A stretch of 64,000 nt of DNA from Boswellia sacra (taxonomy: Eukaryota > Streptophyta > Magnoliopsida > Sapindales > Burseraceae). The notes beneath the pieces were generated by a model that was given only the letters and a program-made list of their open reading frames with translations, had not been told where the DNA came from and did no database searches. Where the stretch lies: the NCBI GenBank assembly GCA_013180625.2, contig SNVD02004573.1, positions 1-64,000 of the forward strand, in the 5' to 3' direction. This document shows, piece after piece, positions 1 to 11,420 of the stretch. Numbering within the stretch: the stretch's first letter is position 1; each line of letters starts with the position of its first letter. Position numbers and translations under genes: made by a program.

Positions 1-399
1 CAAAGCTTTGACCACCCAACATCCTAACCCGCTCAATAGTGTTCTCTTACCTTGCACGCCCTTGATTTTGACTAACGGTAGCAACAAGTTGGGCAAGCGC
101 ATCTACTGAGTGTATAATAATAGGAGGATCACAGTGGTTTCTATTCTCATTCCCTCTCGCATTTGACTGTTCTTCCTCTCCACGGTTATGTTCACTTTCC
201 CCCTCACCTTCAGGTGGTGGTGGTGGTGGAGAATTGCAGTTTGGTTCAATCCGCCCCTGGCTCTAATGCGAGGCCTGCCTGTATGTTGGCTCATGATGAT
301 GCCTACAAAATATAACGCTTCTTTTATCATTTCAAAACCATGTATATGCAAGCATGAGAGAGTTAACAAAATCTTAAAAATCATGCTCTGATACCAAAT
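1..399 (-). mobile_element. Start of a Ty3/gypsy-like internal region (5' leader and gag N-terminus), cut by the window edge
   Basis: On the minus strand an LTR end (400) is followed by a tRNA-iMet-type primer site and then a degenerate gag start. Conceptual translation toward base 1 gives a proline-rich stretch and then a gag-like segment reading VDALAQLVATVSQNQ, familiar from plant gypsy gag. The frame is interrupted between the leader and that segment. Protease, RT and integrase would lie left of the window. Lineage cannot be set without the RT. Confidence 0.55.
384..396 (-). other. Primer binding site of the gypsy-like element
   Basis: The minus strand reads TGGTATCAGAGCA, the usual complement of the initiator methionine tRNA 3' end. 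It lies three bases inside the LTR end, as expected for first-strand priming of an LTR retrotransposon. Confidence 0.7.
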
Positions 400-2962
400 T
401 GACACGACCTACCCCTAGCTAACAAGAGCGAATCATGCCTAAAACTATGCTAAGAAAATTTAAATTTTTAAAATATGCTACTTTAAGAAAAGTTGGTAGA
501 GTCTCCCCTGTATTTTAGACTAATCCCCCTGCCAAGCACACAAAATTCAACACTTCCAAAATATTTACATAACCACTAATTTCCTTTTTGGGACCTTAAG
601 TCCTCTATTAAAACAATTGTATCTCTAAAACCGTCTTTAAGAGAAAATATGGCCTCCGGCCACAAATATAATTAATTACAATTCAAAAATTTTACAATTA
701 GGATTTTAATATAAGTTTCCTCAAAAACTCATGCATGATGAGTAGGTAAAAGCTTTTAAAGGAAACTAAAACAAAAATCCTTGATGTATATACAGTATCA
801 AAAAAATACACATGTAACAAAATTCATCTACAAAAGTGAAACCAAATATCAAAAAAAGGAAGGCTCTCAGAGCATATTTAAATTATAGCCAATCTCAAGC
901 AGCTACTGGCGTTCCGATTGAACACTATAATCTTCTAGGAAAAAAAATGGGTTTTTTTTTTTAAATAGAGTGAGTATAACCTCAGTGAGTGGGATAGAGT
1001 CATTAAAATAGATAAAAATTTGCATAAGATAAAATAATATATCATAACAATTAATTAATTAAAATTCTGCTTTACTAACATTGATTAGAAAACTACTTAG
1101 AAAAGATACAAAAACGAGGAAGCAAATCTTTAAATAATTTATATGCCTTTCACATAATCAAAATTATAATATAAAAATATTCTAAGGCATTTCCACTTGC
1201 ATTCAAAATTCAATCTGATATATGTATTAAGGTTCTAAATCTCATAAAACTCATTTCACATTTTAAATTTCTAAATCATTATAGTTTCACTAATCAAGTA
1301 CCCAAACTAATTTGACTGATCATGACCTGGCAGGGCTAGGATCACTCAGGCCAAGATATCACTATACTGATCCTACGCATGCGCAAGCTGCCACCAAAGG
1401 GCTAAACATCCAGATCACACGACCCAAAGCCTCTATGTGTGCCTAAATGGGTCTCAAAGACCTCTATAATTTCACTATTTGAATGAATTGGGTACTAGCT
1501 TAGTAAAACATAAAAATTCAATTCTTTACTTTTAAATCTCTAAAACATTAAACAATTCTTTCTAATAATACATAGAAAAAATTTGATAAACTATGAAATA
1601 TGCTTCATACAAGAATAAAGGAATATATATTTATTAACATAATAAAGTGTTGCTAACAATTATAAAAAATAGAAATTTATAATTTATAGTTCAATTATTG
1701 GTAAAAAAGTATTTTTCCCACTCACAATCTCGTGGATCAACTTGTGTGACAACCCCTTCCTCGATCGGATTCAGATGTGAATTAGGAACCGCAGTCTCAC
1801 CTAAGAGAAAAGCCAAATAAAATTCTTTAATAGCATAAAACCACATATTTAGATAAAAGCCCCAACTTCTCATTAGTGGGAAAATTGATAAATTAACACC
1901 AATAATGTACTAATTCTCCTAATTAACTCTATTTCCAAACTTCTTAAACCGAGCAATTCTTGTTCTCCAATTTTTAATAAATAATTGACTCATCCAAATG
2001 GTCTAATATTCTATAAAGATTTTCTACACATACATATCTAATACCACATAAATTTTCATAGCATTCTATGTTCATTAGATACCTCAAATCCTTCATTTTT
2101 CCAGATACACAAATTCTGTAAATTCATTTCCAGAACTGACCTCTCCCTGTTCCAAAATACATGATAATTTGTAATAAATTTATAAAATCACAAAACTCTC
2201 ACAGATTTAAACTAGACAGACATACAAACTCGTATGTCAAATTTCATAATTTTTGAAGACTTCTAGGTACCTCAAATAACTTACCCAAAACTGATTTTCT
2301 GCAAAAAAACTGAATTTCCAGTAGTGAACAGTAAAATTCAAAAATTCATATAAAATTTCATACTCAACATTTTTCAGTGAATCCAACTTCAAACAAATCC
2401 TTAGGATGTATATTTTAACATATGTAAATTTCAGAATCAGATTCAAAGTTAACAGACTGCGACAATTTTTGGAATATATACTGTTTATAGAGCCCTAGAT
2501 TTCCATAATTATCATCAAAACTTAACATTCCTTCAAACAAATTCCATAAAATAAACAAGAATGTGAAATACTTTGAATAATACTTCCAATTTCATCATTG
2601 TTCTTCCTTCTCTCTCTATCTTCTTTCTCTAAAAAATTTCTCAAATGTCTCTAATTTCTCTCTAATATCATAATATTTCATTTAATTTAAGTAAAAGTTG
2701 AAGAAACTACCTCAAAACTCTCCAAATTCCTCTTGAAAATCAAAAATGTCATCTTGCCCTTTCACTTCCTTCTCTAACGTCTCCCCCTCTGCCTTCTCTT
2801 CTAAATTTTCCTTCTAATTATTTTCTTATTTAATTCCTAATATAAATGGATAAAAAAAAAGAAAAAAAAGGCTTGCGGGCTGGGCTAAAATAAAACATTG
2901 GGCTGGGTTGCTAACAAAACAAAATGGGCTAGGCGTAGGTAAAAAAATTAATAGGCTTTACA
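400..2962 (-). repeat. Probable 5' LTR of the gypsy-like element (about 2.56 kb)
   Basis: The inner end (TGACACGACC on the plus strand, CA on the element strand) is fixed by the adjacent primer site. The outer end is less certain. I place it at the CA at 2961-2962, because the GGGCT-rich block at about 2870-2960 resembles outer ends of plant gypsy LTRs. The partner LTR is outside the window, so this limit cannot be confirmed here. No gene is seen inside; short ORFs in it are chance. Confidence 0.45.
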
Positions 2963-3058
2963 CTAGATCTAGAGAAGAACGCCGTAAGCGATAGCTACTT
3001 TGATTCTGGTATTGGACTTTGATTGTTGAGACGTTCACTATTTTGAGCATTTTCATCT

Positions 3059-3705
3059 TGTTAGAATATTAGATAATAGAATATTTGTTTCTAAATTTGA
3101 ATTAAAACAAATTGGAATTTGTATCAAACTAGGAGGTTGAGTTTGATTGTAATTTGTTTTAATTAGGATAATCTAGGTTACTTATAGTTTAATAGGAAAC
3201 TAAATATGAAGAGTTTTGGTTGCATTTCTAGTCTATGAATCATGGTTAGACTAGAAAATAAACTCTTGGCCCTTATAAAGCCTTATATGTATGGGTGTAG
3301 AGATATCGAGAAATCGATCGGGATATCAAGAAATCGATCAAATGGAGAGAATATGGTTTAAACATTTTAGGAGCCTTGAGAGTCGACAAGGACGTCAACG
3401 TTTGGGGTGATCGGGGAAGCTACAATTGGGGCCATTAATTGTGAGCCGGGAAGCTACGATTAGGGCCATTAATTGTGAGCAAGATTATGATCTTGAAAAC
3501 TATGATTTGGGATTGTAAATCGTGAGTTTAGATCAAGTGCTCGTGTGAGTTCTTCTCTGTTAGTCTTTTCTTGAAAGTATATATCAAAAATTGATGGTTA
3601 TCTTGTCGATATGTATAGAAAGGCTGTAAGGATAAATACTTGTTATTACTGCTGATATTATTATAATTCTCATTTATTGTTGATTGGAATAAAGCTACTA
3701 CTGAT
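3059..3705 (+). repeat. Left part of an older copia-type LTR, split by the element at 3706-17782
   Basis: It begins TGTTAGAATATTAG and has promoter-like text near 3280 (CCTTATAAAGCC). It stops exactly at the left CTGAT target duplication of the inserted copia element and resumes at 17788. The 5-mer CATCT lies just before the TG. No gag or pol in the same orientation is attached, so a solo LTR is likely. Confidence 0.5.
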
Positions 3706-4080
3706 TGTTGGTGATGCGATGTAAACTTAGAACAGATTTTGGGAGAAAATTAACTTGTATTAACAGAGAAAATCAATTTACAAGATTTACACAAAAACTC
3801 CCCTAAACAATTTTTCTGGAGCTCTCCTGGCTCTCTCTCACTCTCAGAACTCTCTTGGTTCTGAATCAGACTCTCTCTGGAATCCTTCACTCTTACAAAC
3901 TCAGGCAGAATTTGTCCCATATTTATAGGAAATTTTGCATACAATTTCAAAGGGTTGGCCACCTAACTTTGACTACCTCCAATGGAGGTGCCTAACTTTG
4001 ATAATCCCCTGGGTAGGTAGCCTCCCTTTGACATGGGAGGGACCTTCCAGAAGCTCCATGCATCATGCATGAGCTCATCA
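3706..4080 (-). repeat. 3' LTR of the Tork-like copia element
   Basis: It pairs with 17407-17782 over its whole length, begins TGTTGGTGATG and ends GAGCTCATCA on the plus strand. It abuts the CTGAT duplication on the left and the purine tract on the right. Confidence 0.93.
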
Positions 4081-4098
4081 ATTCTCCCCCTCCATCCC
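4081..4098 (-). other. Polypurine tract of the Tork-like element
   Basis: On the minus strand the bases just before the 3' LTR read GGATGGAGGGGGAGAAT, a purine run in the position where plus-strand DNA synthesis is primed. Confidence 0.75.
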
Positions 4099-4126
4099 AT
4101 GTGAAAGGGGATAACTACAAAAGTAA

Positions 4127-6230
4127 TCAGACCGCTTCTAGTCTAACTATGTCTCTGCATAGTTCTAGCTTGTCCCTTGTGACTACCTTTGTTAACATGT
4201 CGGCTGGATTCTCTTTAGTATGGATCTTCACAAGCTTCAACAGTTGCTTGTCCATCACCTCGCGTATCCAATGAAAACGAATGTCGATATGCTTCGTTCG
4301 AGAATGGTACACTGAATTCTTGCTCAAATCCAGAGCACTTTGACTATCACAGTGTACTTTATACTCCTTTTGCTCAATCCCAAGTTCTTGGAGAAACCGC
4401 TTCAACCATAACATTTCTTTTTCAGCTTCTGCTGCGGCAATGTATTCAGCCTCTGTCGTGGATAGCGCAACACACTTCTGTAGTCTTGACTGCCAAGATA
4501 CAGCTCCCTCTGCAAAAGTGTAAACAAAACCTGATGTAGATTTCCTACTGTCAGGATCTCCGGCCATATCTGAATCTGTATAGCCTTCTAAGATTGGATC
4601 AGCTCCCCCATAACACAAGCATATCTTCGAGGTACCTTTTAGGTATCTGAGAATCCACTTGACTGCCTCCCAATGTTCTTTCCCTGGGTTGAAAAGAAAT
4701 CTGCTCACGACTCCTACAGTATGAGCAATATCTAGCCTTGTACACACCATGGCATACATCAAACTTCTTACAGCAGAAAAATAGGGCACCGATGCCATGT
4801 CCTCTATCTCTTTCTTGGATGAGGGACATGATCTCTTGCTCAGCTTGAAATGGTTAGCTAGTGGAACACTGACAGGCTTAGCACCATCCATATTGAACCT
4901 TTGGATCAAATGTTCAACATATTTCTCCTGAGACAACCATAATTTCTTTTGTTTCCTGTCTCGACGAATGTGTATCCCCAAGATTTGCTGAGCTGGTCCC
5001 AAGTCCTTCATATCGAAGGTTTTTGAAAGTTCCTTCTTCAGCTGCTTCATTTTTGTTGCATCCTTCCCGACGATCAGCATGTCATCCACATATAACATGA
5101 GTGCAACAAAGTCTCCACTTGGAAGTTTCTAAAAGTGGATGCATTGGTCTGCAGCGGTTCTTTTGTACCCATGACTCACCATGAAAGAGTCAAACTTCTT
5201 GTACCATTGCCTTGGTGCTTGTTTAAGGCCATACAAGCTCTTTTTGAGCTTGCACACGAGGTGTTCTTTTCCTTGAACCTCAAATCCTTCTGGCTGCTCC
5301 ATATAGATTTCTTCATGCAAGTCTCCATGAAGAAATGTTGTCTTCACATCCATCTGTTCAAGCTCCAAATCTAGACTTGCTGTCAATCTGAGGATGATGC
5401 AGATTGAGGACATTTTTACCACCGGTGAGAAGATTTCATCAAAGTTAATTCTTTTCTGCTGAAGGAAACCTTTTACCACCAATCGGGCTTTGTGCTTCAT
5501 CATCTTTCCTGTTCCATCTTTCTTGAGCTTGAATACCCACTTGTTCTTCAGTGCCTTCTTTCCATCTGGGAGCTCGACCAGTTCATAAGTTTTATTCTTC
5601 TCTAGAGAATTCATCTCATCTCGCATTGCATACAGCCATTGTTCTTTATCTGGATGAGATAATGCTTCATGAAAGCTTTCTGGCTCCCCCTCATCAGTAA
5701 GCAGTGTATACTCTGATTCCGGATATCTCCTCGACGGAATCCGACCTCGCTCAGATCGTCGTAGCTGAGGTTCTTCATTTCTAGGAGGTATAGTAGCTTC
5801 AACAGGTGATTGTGGCTCTCCCGGCATCTCTTCATTTTCCTCCTCCTGATCTGCTTCTGGAACTTCTTCTGGTACTTCATCATTTCTTGTGGCATTTGGT
5901 GTTGAATCTGCAACAATATCTAGGGCACTACTAGTGAGATTTTTAGATATTGTTGTCTTTTCAGCGTCTTTATATGTTTGGTCTTCGTGAAACACCACAT
6001 CTCTGCTCCAGATGACTTTCTTTTCTTTGGGATCCCATAATCTGTATCCGAATTCTTCATCTCCATAACCGATAAAGATACATGGAATAGTTCTTGCATC
6101 GAGCTTCTGTCTGAGCTCCTTGGATACATGTACAAAGGCTAAACAACCAAACACTTTCAAATGATTATAGGAGGGCTTTTATTGGACCATACCTTTTCTG
6201 GAATCTCGAAGTTCAGTGGTACTGATGGTG
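4127..6230 (-). pseudogene. Tork-like pol, 3' part: integrase C-terminal region, reverse transcriptase, RNase H
   Basis: The ORF ending at 5129 starts in the integrase C-terminal segment (VFGCLAFVHV, then FIGYGDEEFGYRLWDP) and runs into the RT with the QMDVKTTFLHGDL and LYGLKQAPRQWY blocks. A single TAG (5129-5131) separates it, in the same frame, from an ORF holding YVDDMLIVGKD and the RNase H segment (DSDMAGDPDSRKSTSG, LSTTEAEYIAAA, HSRTKHIDIR, ENPADMLTKVV). Usual copies have a sense codon (CAG likely) at that stop. A one-base loss near 6165-6175 breaks the frame toward the nested insertion at 6235. The RPDIAH block reads TRLDIAH. Not functional as read. Confidence 0.9.
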
Positions 6231-6446
6231 TTCTGTGTTAGCCCTAAGGCTACATGATAATTTTGATGATAACAATACACATTGATTAATTGAGATTTAC
6301 TAACATGTTTATTTATGTGCAAGAGTAAGATCATTGAAATAATTTTAAAATCAAGAAGAGGCTTATTAAATGAAGTGTTGAAGCTAAGGAGAAGACTACA
6401 TGTTAAAGGCACCAAAGTTTAAGAACAAGGATTGACTCAAGGAATG

Positions 6447-7215
6447 TGATACATGAGCAATGTTCAATCAATTGGTCATATATATCTCTACAAATATCCA
6501 AATGACGTAATTCTTGAGCCTTTGGAAAGCGTACTCAATTTATAACATTTCATATGTTTTAAAGAAATTCAAATTTTAAGTGCAAGATCGTCCAAATCAT
6601 CATGCAAAGTGAAAGACAAATGGAAGCAGCTGACATGAGCACCGAATACTCTTTTGGACATATCTTGAGCTAGAAAAATCAAAATGACTTGATTCTTGCG
6701 GCATTAGAAAGATGACTTAATGAGGCACATTTCATATGTTTTGAAGAAATTCAAATTTCAAATGGAAGACCAACATAATTGACATGCAATTCGGTGGACT
6801 GACACAGAGAAGAAAAATCAACTCACATCAGCACCGAATGGTGTTTTGGCCATATCTTAAGATAGAGATATCCAATTGCTTTGATTCTTAATGTTTTGGA
6901 AAGCTTATTCAAATATGAAGATCTTTTATGTTTTGAAAAAATTCAAATTTCAAATGGAAGGCGGACAGAATTATCATTCAAGTCAGTGGACAGACACATG
7001 GAAGAAAAATCAAGTCACTTGAGCACCGAATGGTGTTTTGGCCATATCGTGAGCTACAGATATCCAAATGACTTGGTTCTTGATGCGTTGGAAAGCTTAT
7101 TCAAATGTGCAGATCTTTTATGTTTTACAGATTTTCAAATTTCAAACGGAACATTGAAAAAAATGGCAGACAAGATTACGGTTTTTATGGTGGGCAGAAA
7201 ATTTGGAGATGGTGT
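6447..7215. repeat. About four imperfect 192-bp tandem repeats inside the 5' LTR
   Basis: The landmark GCACCGAAT recurs at 6639, 6831 and 7023, with an older copy aligned near 6447. Each unit carries CATATCTTGAG-like text, GACTTGATTCTT, TTGGAAAG and AAATTCAAATTTCAAA. The same array is in the 3' LTR and, shortened, in the LTR at 58854-60535, so it belongs to the family. Confidence 0.8.
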
Positions 7216-7245
7216 CTTCACTTGATTAAGTTCATCTCATTTGCC

Positions 7246-7253
7246 TATAAAAG
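7246..7253 (+). promoter_or_regulatory. TATA box of the Sirevirus-like 5' LTR
   Basis: TATAAAAG lies downstream of the 192-bp repeats, about 640 bp before the LTR end. It is conserved in the 3' LTR and at 59766-59773, and is the best candidate for the element's Pol II promoter core. Confidence 0.6.
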
Positions 7254-7893
7254 GATCCATTCTCCCATGCATTCAACAAGTGCAAGAGAAGCATTTTATC
7301 AAGCAAAAAAGCCAAGAGAAATATCAAGTTTATAGAGCTTTTATATTCTTTATATACTCTTTGAAGAGAGTTGTACTTTTGTTGTAAAAACTTTTCTTTG
7401 TTCTTATATTGTGTGAGAGTGAGATCTTCTGTAAAGGATAAAAGATATCCTTGAGAGAACTCTTTCCTTGGTGAGGTTGTTCATCAAGAAGAACTCTTGG
7501 TGTGGTGTTATCAAGAGTTGAAGGAAAAAAAAGTCTTGGTGAAGTTGTTCATCAAGCAAGTTGTAAAGTATTCTACAACTTAGTGGAAAGCCTAGCTTGT
7601 GGAGGAGCTAGGAGCCCGTGGACGTAGGCAAAGTTTGCCGAACCACGTAAATTGAGTTTGCACTCTCTCTATCCCTATACTCTTTACATTTACTTGCACT
7701 TGAGATTATTTATTATTGCTATTCTCTTGATTGCATCTTAGATACCTTCTATTTTCATCTTCTTCACTTCTATTCTCAAAAGAAAAAGTGAAATAATTTT
7801 TATCTTTCAAGAAAAGTTTTATAAATTCGTTTTGATAAATAAAACCCAATTCACCCCCCCCCCCTCTTGGGTTGTCATACCTGGGTCAACAAG

Positions 7894-7905
7894 TGGTATC
7901 AGAGC
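7894..7905 (+). other. Primer binding site of the Sirevirus-like element
   Basis: TGGTATCAGAGC, complementary to the initiator methionine tRNA 3' end, starts two bases after the LTR end. Confidence 0.85.
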
Positions 7906-7948
7906 AAGGTTGCTCATTTTTTTTTTAAATCTTAACCGATTTTGAGCT

Positions 7949-9640
7949 ATGGCAACTTTTAATTCAACTTCATATGTTGAGGGACTTTCTATCTCTAGAC
8001 CTCCATTTTTTAATGGAATTGATTACTCTTATTGGAAAACTAGAATGAGTATTTTCTTGAAATCTTTTGATTATGATTTGTAGTCTATTGTTTTGGAAGG
8101 ACCTTTTGTTCCTACCAAAATTGAAAATGGGGAATGCATGCTTAAAGAACCTAAAGAGTTTAGTGAAGATGATAAAAAGAAATTGAGTTTGAATGCTAAA
8201 GCTATGAATGTGTTGCATTGTGCTCTAGATAGAAATGAGTTTAATAGAATATCTATTTGTTCTATGGCACAAGAAATATGGCACACACTTGAAGTAACTC
8301 ATGAAGGAACTAGTCAAGTTAAATAATCCAAAATTAGTATTCTAGTTCATAGTTATGAGCTTTTTAAGATGAAATCGGATGAATCAATTTCTGAAATGTT
8401 TACTAGATTTACGGATATTATTAATAGTTTTGAAATCTCTTGGTAAATCTTATTCTAATGTTGAAATGGTGAGAAAGATTCTTAGGTGTCTACCAAAATC
8501 TTGGGAGCCAAAGGTGATAGCAATTCAAGAAGCAAAGGACCTCACCAAACTACCATTAGAAGAACTTATGGGTTCTCTCATGACTCATGAAATCATCTTG
8601 AAGGAGAATGAAGAAGATTTCAAGAAAAAGAAAAATATCGCTTTCAAATCTTCAACAAAGAAGATGATGATTCTGACAATGAAGGAAATGATGAAGATCT
8701 TGCATTCATCACAAGAAAGCTAAAAAGGATGATTAGAAGAAACCAAGGATTCAAGAAGAATTCTAGAAGGGAGTACAAAGGGCAAAGCTCAAAGCAAGAT
8801 AAGAAAAATGATCAAGTCATTTGCTATGAGTGCAAGAAACCGGAACATGTAAAGATGGATTGTCCTTACTTCAAGAGTCAAAACAAGAAATCCTAAGCAA
8901 TGAAAGCCACAAATTGGGATGATAGTGAAGCTAGCTCCACCGAAGAAGAAGATTGCGAAGTGGCAAACATGTGCTTCATGGCTTTAAGTGACGATGAGGT
9001 AAGTATTCTCAACTATGATCCTAAACTTTCATATGATGAATTACTTGAAGCATTCCAAAATTTACATGTGTAAGTTGATAAGAAAAATTCAAAAATCAAT
9101 GCTTTCAAAAAAAAGTCAAAAATCATGTTATCTCAATTAGAAGAGTTGGTAGAAATAAATGAAGCTTTAGAAAATGAAAATGAAATTTTAAAGCAAAAAG
9201 ATTTTGAAAGTTTGGAAAGTCAAATACATTTATTAAAAACTGAAAATGACATTTTACAACAAAAGGATTTTTATAAATTGGAGAAAGAAAATGTTATTTT
9301 GAAAAAGGAAAATAATGACTTGAGAAATATTGTTGATAGTTTTACAAAAAGCACCAAAAATTTGAACTCTATGTTACAAAACCAAAGGTGTGTTTTTGAT
9401 AAAAGAGGTTTAGGTTATAAAACTCATAAAAATCAAAAGTATTTTAAAAATTATTTTGCCCATGCATCTTCTAGGAATAATACTAATCATTCATGTACTT
9501 ATTGTGGAAGAAAAGGACACAAAGTGCATTCTTGCTATATTAAGAGAAATCCTAATTTGAAACAAATATGGGTTCCAAAAAGTACCAAAACTAACCCCCA
9601 AGGACCCAAGAACTTTTGGGTACCAAAAAGTTACTCCTTG
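7949..9640 (+). pseudogene. Broken gag of the Sirevirus-like element
   Basis: The ATG at 7949 follows the primer site by about 45 bases and matches the start of the sister gag at 60590. In-frame stops occur at 8081-8083 (codon 45) and 8324-8326 (codon 126), with frame changes afterwards. Features in order: the DUF4219/UBN2-type region (LNAKAMNVLHCALDRNEFNR), a first CCHC knuckle CYECKKPEHVKMDC (8823-8863), a Glu/Lys-rich coiled coil (9125-9370) and a second knuckle CTYCGRKGHKVHSC (9494-9535). The family role is capsid-like particle assembly and RNA packaging. It cannot make full-length protein as read. Confidence 0.85.
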
Positions 9641-9644
9641 AATG

Positions 9645-9682
9645 CTGTCTCTTATACACATCTAGATGTGTATAAGAGACAG
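9645..9682. other. Nextera mate-pair junction adaptor left in the assembly (artefact)
   Basis: The first 19 bases are CTGTCTCTTATACACATCT, the Tn5 mosaic end, and the next 19 are its exact reverse complement. The resulting 38-mer is the junction adaptor of Nextera mate-pair libraries. The sister element has about 36 bp of ordinary element sequence here (about 61955-61990), so the adaptor replaces real sequence rather than adding to it. This is not biology. Confidence 0.97.
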
Positions 9683-11199
9683 GGTACTTAGATAGTGGAT
9701 GCTCAAGGCATATGACCGGAGATGCCTCCAAGTTCTCAAGATTAATCATGAAGAAAGGAGGATATGTGACCTTCGGTGATAATGCAAAAGGAAGGGTAAT
9801 CGAACATGGTGATATTGGTAACCCTTCTTCACCTATTATTAAAGATGTTTTGCTTGTTCATGGTTTGAAACATGATTTGATTAGTATTAGTCAATTGTGT
9901 GATAAGGGATATTTTGTTGCTTTTGAGCCTAATAGATGTGTGATTAAGGATGTTAGTAACAATAAGACATTATATGTTGGTAATAGATGTGGTAATAGTT
10001 ATACAATTGATATTGATGTTAATGATCATGTAGAAAATTGTTTCATTGTTAATCATGATGCTTGGTTATGGCATAGAAGGTTAGGTCATTCTAGCATGGA
10101 CACAATTTCAAAAATTTCTAAAAATGATTTAGTTGATGGTCTTCCAAAAATAAAATTTGAAAAGGATAAGATTTGTGATGCTTGTCAATTTGGAAAACAA
10201 GTGAGAACTTCTTTTAACAAAAGAAATTTATTTCAACAAATAAACCTCTACAATTACTTCATTTGGATTTATTTGGACCATCAAGAACTCAAAGTCTTGG
10301 TGAAAAGTATTATGTTTTTGTTATTGTGGATGATTATTCAAGATTCACTTGGGTGTTATTCTTGAAAACTAAAAATGAGGCCATACAAGCTTTTTCAAAA
10401 TTTACAAAAAGAGTCCAAAATAAAAAAGGGCATTCTATTGTATCTATTAGAAGTGATCATGGTGGTGAAGTAGACAATGTCGCGTTTGAAAATCTTTGTG
10501 GTGAAAATGGTTTTGAACATAATTTTTCCGCACCTAAAACTCCACAACAAAATGGTGTTGTTGAGAGGAAAAATAGGACTATCCAAGAAATGGCTAGGAC
10601 CATGTTACTTGAAAATAATTTGCCAAATATTTTTGGGCCGAAGCCGTTAATACCGCATGCTTTATAATCAATAGAGTCCATATTAGAGCTTTAATAAAGA
10701 AAACTCCTTATGAACTTTGGAAAGGAAGAAAACCCAACATTGGATTTTTTTTAAAGTTTTTGGATGTAAATGTTTTTATTTTAAACACCAAGGATAACCT
10801 TGAAAAATTTGATGCAAAAGCCGATGTTGGAATTTTTGTTGGCTACTCCAACCATAGTAAAGCATATAGAGTTTTTAACAAAAAGACTCTTACTATTGAA
10901 GAATCTATGCATGTTGAATTTGATGAAACTAATGTGATTTCTTCAAAGAATTTAGATAATGATATTGTTGAAGTAGAAAGGCAAATCAAGGAATCAAGGC
11001 TTGATGAAAAGAGTCAAGATGATTTACAACTTCAACAAGAAAAGCTTGAGAAAGTAAATGATTCTTCCCACGAATTACCAAAGGAATTGAGGTATGCAAA
11101 AGCTCACCCTAAAGATCTTATTATTGGTGAACCATCACAAGGTATTAGAACTAGATCTTCTTTTAGAAACTTTTGTAATCATTTTGCATTTGTCTCTAA
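9683..11199 (+). pseudogene. Broken protease and integrase of the Sirevirus-like element
   Basis: It starts at the protease segment (LDSGCSRHMTGDASKF, about 9690-9730). Then come the gag-pre-integrase zinc region (LWHRRLGH, then CDACQFGKQ) and the integrase core with HLDLFGP-like first Asp, IRSDHGGE second Asp and QNGVVERKN carrying the Glu. A frameshift near 10240-10265 splits the zinc region from the core, and another near 10640 separates the C-terminal part (VGIFVGYSNHSKAYRVFN). The catalytic D,D,E residues are still readable. Its role would be insertion of element cDNA. Confidence 0.85.
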
Positions 11200-11420
11200 T
11201 GTGGAACCCTTGACATACACACCCGAGACGGAAATATGGTGCATATATCAGATGCTGAGAAAGGAGTTATTGTATGTAGTAGAAGCGACAAACAAGACAC
11301 GAAACCACGACACGTACGATACGACAATACCCACACCTAGTTTTTGTGTTGGATACATTTGGGCCCGCCATAATACGGCCAACGACGTAGAAGAATTGAG
11401 CCAATTTGACAGAATCAAGT
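11200..11420. other. Anomalous sequence inside the Sirevirus-like pol
   Basis: Up to about 11205 the text matches the sister element, and it matches again from about 11420 (TTGGGAATTAGTCCCTAGACC). In between about 190 bp bears little resemblance to the roughly 60-90 bp expected, and has a base composition and motif content (TACGATACGACA, GGGCCCGCCATAATACGG) unlike its neighbours. It is probably low-quality or misassembled sequence rather than a captured fragment, but I cannot prove this from one copy. Confidence 0.5.

Larger units (their letters stand above)
6236..7891 (+). repeat. 5' LTR of the Sirevirus-like element
   Basis: 1,656 bp, paired with 13107-14758. A TATAAAAG box lies at 7246-7253, and the block GGACGTAGGC...CCGAACCACGTAA (from about 7620) is shared with other LTRs here. 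ORFs inside it (for example 6881-7225) are repeat sequence, not genes. Confidence 0.93.

Noticed and set aside
188..391. Plus-strand ORF with a Trp run (WWWWW)
   Set aside because: It is the reverse of a proline-codon-rich gag segment on the minus strand.
6447..7215. Regularly spaced repeats that might suggest a CRISPR-like array
   Set aside because: The 192-bp units are diverged tandem repeats inside an LTR of a plant retrotransposon, not short identical repeats with unique spacers.
9645..9682. Perfect 38-bp palindrome as a terminator, hairpin or transposon target
   Set aside because: It is exactly two Tn5 mosaic ends head to head, a library adaptor.
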